From Platerodrilus igneus (taxonomy: Eukaryota > Arthropoda > Insecta > Coleoptera > Lycidae): a stretch of DNA of 64,000 nt. The first letter of the stretch is position 1. The number at the start of each line of letters is the position of its first letter. Under the pieces are notes generated by a model. The model was not told where the DNA came from. It made no database searches and saw nothing but the letters and a program-made list of their open reading frames with translations. This document shows positions 56,577 through 64,000 of the stretch, piece after piece. The stretch is taken from NCBI GenBank assembly GCA_036346225.1, contig JARFIW010000593.1:620001-684000 (forward strand), given 5' to 3'. The position numbers and the translations under genes are program-made.

Positions 56577-59500
56577 AAATGAAGCGAATCAAAACCGCGC
56601 CGGACTTATTCCTTAAAATTTTGCAAATAAGCTTGTGACTTGTGACATATTTATTTCCCTGTCACCTGCTGTTTATTTAAAATTGCAAAATGGAAATATT
56701 TTGGTGAAAACGATTTAAATTTGCTTAATATTCCTGAATTGGAACTTATTATCTTGATTATTATATAATGGCGTGACCTGTTTTCAGGCATTGGTTGTTT
56801 GCAAGATGTCCCATGTGGTTTTGTAGATTCCTTGGTAATTAAATAAGGTACTTGAAATTGCTACAGTTAATCAGAATACATTCATTCTTAGCGGCGAAAG
56901 GAGTGACTAACATGTGCTTAGTGGACGTGGTGAACTTTCATATTAAGTGACAAACTAGTTTCGTTATGTGTACGTTCAGCGGTAATAAAATAATTATAAA
57001 ATTCGTAATTCTTTTAGGTAACTCTTTAAATTTTAGTACAACCAGTTACGTAGGGTTTTTTTTTAGTTGGACGCTCGAAAATAAAAGTTTATTTGTGAAA
57101 TTGTCCTTGTGTTTTGTCATATAATGCATGGACCATGTATTTATTCCATTTTAATTTTATTTGGGTTTGAAAATCAAATAATAGAACAGAGTAAGGCCGA
57201 GTAGTTCTTATACTGCATGTGATTTACTTCAACAGAAGATAATTATATTTCTTTTTCACAGTAAGAGGTGTGTTACTATATTTTATTTTGGTTTTAGAAA
57301 TTATGCCTATTTAACTTTTAAGGTTGCGAACTAATTGTATTATAATTTAGAAATACCTTCTTTTATTGAAATATACATGCCGAAATTTGATTACCTGTTT
57401 TTGACAAACTCGCTAGTTATTCAAATTTCTGCTTACACTTTACATTATCGACTTAAAATTTTTATAAAGAAATAACCAATGCGTTAACTTTTTTATATTA
57501 ATTACGCTTTCAGTTGCAAAATTTCTGTCTAATGTCTATAACATTTCTGTTGAGTACAAAAAAGTTATTAAAAATTGTTATTTCCCAATTATTTTTCTTT
57601 TGGCCTTTGAATTATTAATTGTATAGAAATTTAGGATGCATCCCCTTCACCTTAGAGATCGGATGTACCAACAAGAACCTACTCAAAAGTAGTGGACTAT
57701 AAGAACCGACTCAAAAGTGGAATAATTTCGCTTCTTGAGAACTGTGTTTTGCTTATTTTGAGCGATTTAAAGCTTATTAGGAATTAGTGTACCGATAATA
57801 TTCAGCAAATACTAATTGTATTTAAAAAAATTTTTTTGACACTTGATGTTAAACAACTTCAGTTTAGTTTCTTTCTTCGCTTGGAGAGGCTCTACACCCC
57901 TCTTCGTTTCCTTTGCTAAATAGTGGCGCCCTTATTCTTGTAAAGATTTGTCCTATTATCCCCCTCATTCGGCTCCTGCCTACGCGGACTGGACTCCGGC
58001 TAGCCTAATAATCTCCCGGAGTTATTTCAAGTGCTTTTGCCATTAATTCTACTCCTTTTTAACTGCAGGCTTTATCTATCGAGAAAGCCTCTCGCTAATA
58101 ACCTTACGACACTTTTGAAGAAAATTCTCCTCCAAAACATTCCGTCTACTACATGCTCAGAACACAAATTACAACACACTGCAAATATTGCTTATACTTT
58201 ATGCAGAAATTATTGCTAAGCAAAACACTAAAGATTTTTAGAAAAATTTTCCATTGAGTAAAAACTTTAAAGAGCACAATCAAATAGAAAATTAGATTAA
58301 TAAAATAATATCTTCAGAATAGTAATAAATATATGACAACCACAGGCGCCATAAAGAGCACTTAGCAGTTTTAAGCCGCAGGACGCAGTTCAACGTCGCC
58401 CTTATAGACAGCACGGCGCAAGGCCCGTAGAGGATTAAGATTTTTTTTGAAAGTTTAAGTAAACCTATACATTTGATTAATTTTGATTTTATAAGCACAA
58501 CCTTATAATAAATTTTGCTACTGCAGCAGAGCATTGTACTGGTTGAGGGGCAACGTCCAACTCATATGCACGAAATTGCGTCATATAGCCTTTTGTACAT
58601 CTCCAACATGTGTAATAAATATTTACCTACCGCGTGAGGGTATCCAATTAACAATAAATAATAAATGGAAGGACCTCTAACACTATAGTACCCTCACGTT
58701 TCGGGACATTGCCTCGCAAGCTGCTGCAGTCGGTGAGAAGGGGAGGTTCATTAAACAACAACACACTAAGACAAAATTCCAATTGTTTTATTAAATGGGC
58801 TACTCTACTTAACCTAATTACATATGCATACAAAATTATACAGTAATTAACATTATTTACGATAGGGCGCCAACATGGGAATTAAACGGCCCATGGACCG
58901 ATCGCGGTAATAGCTCTCGTCGCACTTTGTTCGTGGCGATGAATCAAGATCGCAGGACAGAAAATACGTCACTTCACAGGGGCAAATGTTATAAAGTCTC
59001 CGGCTAGCACAAACACAACTTAACTAAACAATTCTAAAGTCCTTATTTTATGAATATTAATAACAGTTCTGGGTGCAAACACCCCAATACATATAATTAA
59101 TTAACGCTACCGTAGTCTACTTAACTTGCATACTGAAACGACCTTCCTTTAATCACGGGGTCATCAATACAGGAAAAACACGACCTTCACACGGGTCAAA
59201 TAGTACAGTAACGGAATTCGTGGCTTAGTTATTACAAGCCTCGGACAACGTCGAAATACAATAAAATAAGAAACCCCTCAAAAGATGCGGTCTTTAACAA
59301 TAACCTAACGGGATTAAATTACTGGAACGGTGCTTTAACCCGAAGTTGTATGTTATGGAAGCCGACAGATATTGTATTTAAACAAATAAATGACTTATGA
59401 TGCATAACACAGCCTTGAGTTCATAGTAATACCATATATAATAATTACTTACTCAGAGAAATAAACTAACTTTGAACATAACGGCACGCACTTGAATTCA

Positions 59501-60920
59501 GAGAAATAAAACACTTACTCAATCTTGCAAGTCCGCGAGCTTTAGACTCTAACGCGTCTGGAAATAAACAACCCCGATTACCACCGGCTGGCATCCTAAT
59601 ATACATTTAAGTTAATTGAAAAATAACCCCTTTCTTGGCTCTCATACTCGGCTTAGGATACACCGGTCGTAAACCTTTAAGATTAATTAAACTGCCAATT
59701 GCCCTAAGATAGCCACACAAGTAGATCTCGGAACTAATTTTAGTTGAGTACTCCGCTAATTGAAAAATTGCTTCCGACCACCCTGACATAAATAGGATCC
59801 TAAAACATGATTGACATCTAATCATAGATAGCAACTAATCTGACATTTGTAGTGCCTTTGAAGTAAAGTGCCTTTAGAAAAATTGATTAACTCTTGGATT
59901 AGACCTTCCTGGAAACTTCGCTAGGACGCTACTTGGGTAGTCTTGCAACCGTTACAATTACAGACATATTTATGCTACCAGACCTTCATTCTAATAATTA
60001 GAATGCTAAAATTAAACTAAAAAATAACTATTTTTAGAAATCATAGAACTAATTAGAGCGTATTAAAACAGTATGTTACACATGCTTTAGAAGTTCTTCG
60101 CATAACCTTGAACGTACCACATGTATCTTTGAATTTACCCCGTCTCTAAGATTCTTTTAGTCTGAACTTGTGCTATGTTTTGCAAAATCGTTTTTACAGT
60201 CTTAGTAAGGACGCTTCATTAGAAGAAAATATTTAATATAAAGATAATATCCGCTTACCCACTTATAATGTGTAGTCCGTTGCAGTTTGTATGTGTTCCA
60301 AATCCTATTCTGCAGCTAATGCTGTTTTTGTGGTTTTTCTCAGAATCTATACAAGCTACTTATTAAGGGTATTACAGATTTCAATCCCCAATTTTCTTTT
60401 CGCTTAAGGATTGCCAGCCAGCGCTAGAGAAATGGACGGAAATAACCGAATATATCTTGAAAACATACCAAGAAATACATAGGATAATCTCTATAGAACT
60501 GATTGGCATTCAATTTACAAACAAATAATTGTAGAAGGTAACCAAGACACACATTATACCCTGAGCACCAGCAATAGCACTTTAAATCATCTTTTTAAAA
60601 TAGTATGTCAATATATTTTGAGAGGCAAAATAGGATTCACAACACGCACATTTGCTGCAAACGAACTACACACAACTAATGAGTTGGAGGATATAATTCT
60701 GTATCGAACATATTTGTCAAAGATACATCACTACTAGAGTTTAGAGGTAATTTAAAAAGAAGCAGCCACTTCTAGTTTCTCTAAAATTATGTCCAAGATT
60801 AGAGCAAGTTCAAATGCATATGGTACAAGTTCGTTTGGGCAAATTTGTGCGACTAATTCGTGACGCAAGTTCGTGGTGTAGGTTCGCTGGCCAAGTTAGA
60901 CTCTAAGGCAATTCAAATTC
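56577..60920. other. No recognisable gene
   Basis: About 4.3 kb. The sequence from 57900 to 59900 is less AT-rich than its surroundings. It holds a TGGCGCCC at 57923 and its inverse GGGCGCCA at 58865, motifs seen in some LTR primer-binding sites, but no LTR or pol frame accompanies them. A small hairpin (CGTGAGGGTA / TACCCTCACG) lies at 58634-58699. Confidence 0.45.
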
Positions 60921-60929
60921 AAATCTAGG

Positions 60930-61712
60930 TGTACCTCTATCTCTCTTGTTTCCTTCTGCTTATAACCGCATCCCACACTATTCTCTCATGCATTAGAACA
61001 TGTATCATCTTGTCTTTCCTTTTCCTTTTCCTTCTACTATTTCTTTTTTGCCCTACTATTCCTAGAACATATTTTTTCATAACTTTGTCTACCTTTGAAA
61101 TCTTAACCCTATGTCTGTAGCACCACATTTCAAGAGCTTCTATCTTTTTCCTGTCCGCTTCTCCTGCTGTCCATGTATCACAGCCGAAAAATGCTGTACT
61201 TCACATATATGCTTTCACAATTTTTGCTTGCTTCTATGTTTGTTGTCTTCGAACATACAGCTGCTTTTTTTTGTTAAACGCAGTACGGTCGAGTGATAAT
61301 CTTTTCTTATATCTTTTGCACTTATTCCACCTTGCGTTATATGGCTTCATAGATAGCAGGAAACTTAAACCTTGTGTAAATGCTCATTTACTATTTTTTA
61401 CTATGGTTTTTGACTTATTTTCCCTTCCTTTACATATTAGTACTTTAGTTATATTTTTGTAGCGTATCTCTCTGTTGCTACTGTTTCCATTTCATTAAGA
61501 ACTGCTCCTAACTCTACCTTGTTGGATGCTAATACCGCTATATCATCTGCAAATCTCAGCATATCAATCTTTTGTGCCTGCACAATAATTCCAAATGTCT
61601 TTCTGCATTTAAAATTATTCATTGCTTGTTCTATATACAAGTTAAAATTTAACAAAGATAGCACACACATCTGTCTCACCCCTTTCTTAATACTTACTTT
61701 CTAAGTTCCTGC
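60930..61712 (-). pseudogene. LINE family 1 reverse transcriptase, 3' segment of a split copy
   Basis: Minus strand from 61712: SIKKGVRQMCVLSLLNFNLY, VQAQKIDMLRFADDIAVLA (FADD at 61553-61542), VELGAVLNEME, then GCDTWTAGEADRKKIEALEM (about 61190), MWCYRHRVKISKVDKV (61128) and RKDKMIHVLMHERIVWDAV. The residues VQ.QKIDMLRFADD agree with the copy at 43233. The upstream part of the same protein continues at 63960-63765, beyond a second LINE, so this copy was split by insertion. Stops and shifts occur between blocks. Confidence 0.75.
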
Positions 61713-61732
61713 TATTATGAAACAAGGCAATT

Positions 61733-63423
61733 CACTTATAATGATACTAAACTGAATACGCCAGAAGAAATTGTCGATTCATTTGCTAAGTATTTCACAT
61801 CGGTATACGGCGAGAAATCAAATTATACACAAGTTGATCCAAATTTTGAACATGACGTGTTTAATAACATATTTAATATTGACATTATAAATGAAGAAGA
61901 CATTATTAGAGCCATTAAACAGTTAAAAGCGAAAAAATCTGCAGGACCGGATGGAATACCTCCTTATATATTTAAGGGTTGCGCTGATTCGCTCGCGAAG
62001 CCTCTATATATATATTACTCAATTTGTCCATTAAAACAGGTGTATTTCCTAACAAGTGGAAACTTTCACAAATAACACCCATACATAAAACAGGCTCATT
62101 ACACGATATAAATAACTACAGACCCATATCCATCTTATCATCACCGGCCAAAATATTTGAACACATTCTGTTTACAAAAATTTATAACTGCATTAAACTA
62201 CAACTTAACGATAATCAACGCGGATTCATACCACAGAAGTCTATCCAAACAAATTTAACAATCTTTGTGGATTATGTTAGTAAAATATTAGATAAACGAG
62301 GACAAGTTGATGTAATATATAAGGACTTCGCGAAAGCTTTTGACAGAGTACATCATGATGTTTTGATACAAAAATTAGCACTTTTTGGACTTTCCAAAAG
62401 AATGTTAAACTTCTTCACTTCATATTTGTTCCATAGAAAATCATTTGTAATATATAAGCAAGTCGCATCTCAACAATTTACAACAATATCAGGAATCCCG
62501 CAAGGGAGCAATTTAGGCCCATTATTGTTCATAATTTTCATCAATGACTAGCCTGAAACTATGAAACATAGTAAAACCCTTCTTTATGCGGACGATCTTA
62601 AGATTTTTAAAAAATAAAGTATACACCTGATTGCCATCAATTACAAACAGATATAAATAACCTAGTGATTTGGTGCAAGAAAAATAAACTACACTTAAAC
62701 ACTAACAAATGTTTTAAAATGACGTATACTTTAAAGAAGTCAAAAATTAACCACGATTATTATGTAAAAAGTGAAATTTTACAGGAGACTACAAATATTA
62801 AGGACCTTGGCGTCACATTTACCAATAACTTAAGCTTTAACCGTCATATTGAAACAGTGTGCGCGTCTGCATTAAGAATGACAGGATTTATAATACGAAA
62901 TACGTATGCATTTAAGGGCATTGAAGCACCGAAGTTGCTTTTTAAGGCATTGGTAAGAACAAAACTAGAGTTTGCCATCACGGTTTAGGATCCAGGAACA
63001 TTTCTGCATCCACATCCTTTTGAAACTGCTCAAAACAAATTCATAAAATATTTATTTTATAAGCGTTATAGACAATTTATTGGTTTTAATTCATATGAAC
63101 CGGCAAGAATACTGCTAAATATAGAGAGAATTTCCTGTTGCCGAGCGACGATGGCACTATGTTTCTTATATAAGATAATAAATGGCCTCATTAACTCACC
63201 TTATATACTAAGTAAAATATGCTTTTACGCTCCTATTCATACGGGAATAAGGCTTAAACCACTACTCTATATTCCTAAGTTTCAAACTGATATCAGGCGC
63301 AATTCCACTATAATAAAAATCATGACCACATACAATAAATATGCATCCAAAACAGACCTACCACTGTTTAGCGCATCATTTAACCAGTTTAGGAGAGTAG
63401 TATCGGAAACAAATATGCAGTAG
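61733..63423 (+). pseudogene. Jockey/CR1-group reverse transcriptase
   Basis: Order of blocks: EEIVDSFAKYFTSVYG (61765), IIRAIKQLKAKKSAGPDGIP (61905), PNKWKLSQITPIHKTGS (62050), NNYRPISILSSPAKIFEHIL (62110), QRGFIPQKSIQTNL (62217), KDFAKAFDRVHHDVLIQKL (62323; the usual YTDFSKAFD reads YKDFAKAFD), SGIPQGSNLGPLLFIIFIND (62490), the catalytic YADD at 62585-62596, WCKKNKLHLNTNKC, KDLGVTFTNNLSFNRHIE and a C-terminal part to the stop at 63423. Only about two frameshifts and three stops interrupt 1.7 kb, so it is among the youngest relics here. The endonuclease half is missing through 5' truncation, as usual for target-primed insertion. Confidence 0.85.
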
Positions 63424-63446
63424 TATACAAAATTCTCCATCACACA

Positions 63447-63450
63447 CCCA

Positions 63451-63482
<32 letters not shown>

Positions 63483-63595
63483 CACACGCACGCACGCACG
63501 CACACACACACACACCACACACACCACACACACCTACACACACCACACACACACCACACACACCTACACACACCCTCCTACACCCACAGTCACAG
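63447..63595. repeat. (ACGC)n/(CACA)n microsatellite
   Basis: ACGC units passing into CACA and CACACC units, inside the LINE 3' untranslated region. Cys/Val/Arg-rich frames on the minus strand are by-products. Confidence 0.95.
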
Positions 63596-63726
63596 ACACA
63601 TACAAACCCAAACTCGTCAACAATATTCTAGTTAATTATTATACTATTCGTTTTTCTAATTATGCAATACTGATAATGTAGTGAAATATGTAATTAGGAT
63701 CAAAGATCCTGTATATTTCGTATTGG

Positions 63727-63747
63727 TAAATAAATAAATAAATAATT
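63727..63747 (+). repeat. (TAAA)n tail of the Jockey/CR1-group LINE
   Basis: Five TAAA-type units following GATCCTGTATATTTCGTATT; short tandem tails like this end CR1/Jockey-type LINEs. Confidence 0.7.
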
Positions 63748-63764
63748 TTATCATCACTGTTTGC

Positions 63765-63910
63765 TCTTTGTATAAGCTATGTACTATCCGTCTATCCTTA
63801 TAATTCTATCCAATTTTTTTGAATATTTTGAACATTTTTTCCCATTTTACATTGTTAAATGCTATTCCAGATCGACAAACCCTATGTACGGGCTATCTCT
63901 TATTTTTATT
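63765..63910 (-). pseudogene. LINE family 1 reverse transcriptase, 5' segment of the split copy
   Basis: Minus strand reads NNVKWEKMFKIFKKIG, YKDRRIVHSLYKEQTVMIK up to 63757, aligned with DRVNWIVMFRVLQKIG and DRKIIYSLYKNQSVVIR of the copy at 43233. The protein continues at 61712 after the inserted LINE. Confidence 0.75.
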
Positions 63911-64000
63911 GTTTTATAAAAAAATATACTCTATTTCACCGTTATTCACCGTTAAGCGAAGGTGTTTAAGCAATCTGACGGCTACCAAATACCCTACCAC
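63911..64000. other. Window edge, unassigned
   Basis: AT-rich; perhaps more of the split LINE upstream, not readable with confidence. Confidence 0.3.

Larger units (their letters stand above)
61715..63750 (+). mobile_element. Jockey/CR1-group LINE, 5'-truncated, inserted into a family 1 LINE
   Basis: Plus-strand element from the middle of the reverse transcriptase to a (TAAA)n tail at 63727-63747. It sits between two colinear parts of the minus-strand family 1 LINE and so is the later arrival. It contains the coding relic and an ACGC microsatellite in its 3' untranslated region. Confidence 0.8.

Noticed and set aside
57923..58872. LTR retrotransposon suggested by TGGCGCCC and GGGCGCCA primer-site-like motifs
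   Set aside because: The two motifs face each other, no LTR pair or pol frame accompanies them, and 8-base matches are expected by chance.
63282..63573. Cys/Val/Arg-rich minus-strand frames
   Set aside because: Translations of the ACGC/CACA microsatellite in a LINE 3' untranslated region.
1..64000. CRISPR arrays, bacterial operons, ribosome binding sites, rRNA
   Set aside because: No spaced identical repeats or prokaryotic gene organisation; the sequence is eukaryotic and dominated by transposable elements.

Overview
The window looks like AT-rich nuclear DNA of an arthropod, most probably an insect. I see no host gene, rRNA or intact tRNA. Almost everything recognisable is a transposable element, nearly all broken by stops, frameshifts or truncation. 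The repertoire (protein-primed DNA polymerase B, Merlin, Academ-like, pogo, hAT and DD41D-type mariner transposases, three Penelope-like elements, two LINE families, one SINE, long (TA)n tracts) is what large insect genomes carry.

Layout. 0-4 kb: a decayed polymerase gene of Polinton/Maverick or adintovirus type. 4.4-5.5 kb: LINE 3' ends in tandem. 5.7-6.6 kb: a Merlin-type transposase relic. 8.4-14.2 kb: a (TA)n-rich composite, framed by an exact 35-bp direct repeat, holding a Penelope-like element and two TG...CA elements. 14.4-17.7 kb: a decayed minus-strand gene resembling Academ transposases (DDE core, PIN/XPG-like domain, eight-cysteine C-terminus). 18.8-21.1 kb: a 1.15-kb inverted repeat running into an unrecognised SDNC-motif (putatively DDE) gene, which is cut by a hAT fragment. 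22.2-30.2 kb: pogo C-terminus, palindromes, an integrase relic, foldback elements and a SINE. 30-36 kb: little recognisable. 36-48 kb: elements set end to end between (TA)n tracts, including a complete 1,835-bp mariner with 241-bp terminal repeats. 50.2-56.6 kb: a long-TIR DNA transposon carrying a second Academ-like gene, split by a 2.1-kb LTR-like element. 60.9-64 kb: a LINE split by a younger LINE of another family.

The strongest observation concerns one repeat family. Copies at 36054-38142 and 50952-53065, with a truncated copy at 10826-12020, begin TTGT.GTGG-like, end CCAC.GCAA-like, carry a TATA box about 0.9 kb from the left end and an AATAAA signal near 1.83 kb, and sit in (TA)n tracts. 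The 53-kb copy lies inside a gene whose reading resumes directly beyond the second tract. This shows that copy's boundaries and that the flanking TA runs belong to target and insertion. The family behaves like solo LTRs of a retroelement that enters TA-rich sites.

All family assignments come from reading motifs by eye. No database search or alignment program was used, and percentages are avoided except where bases were counted.
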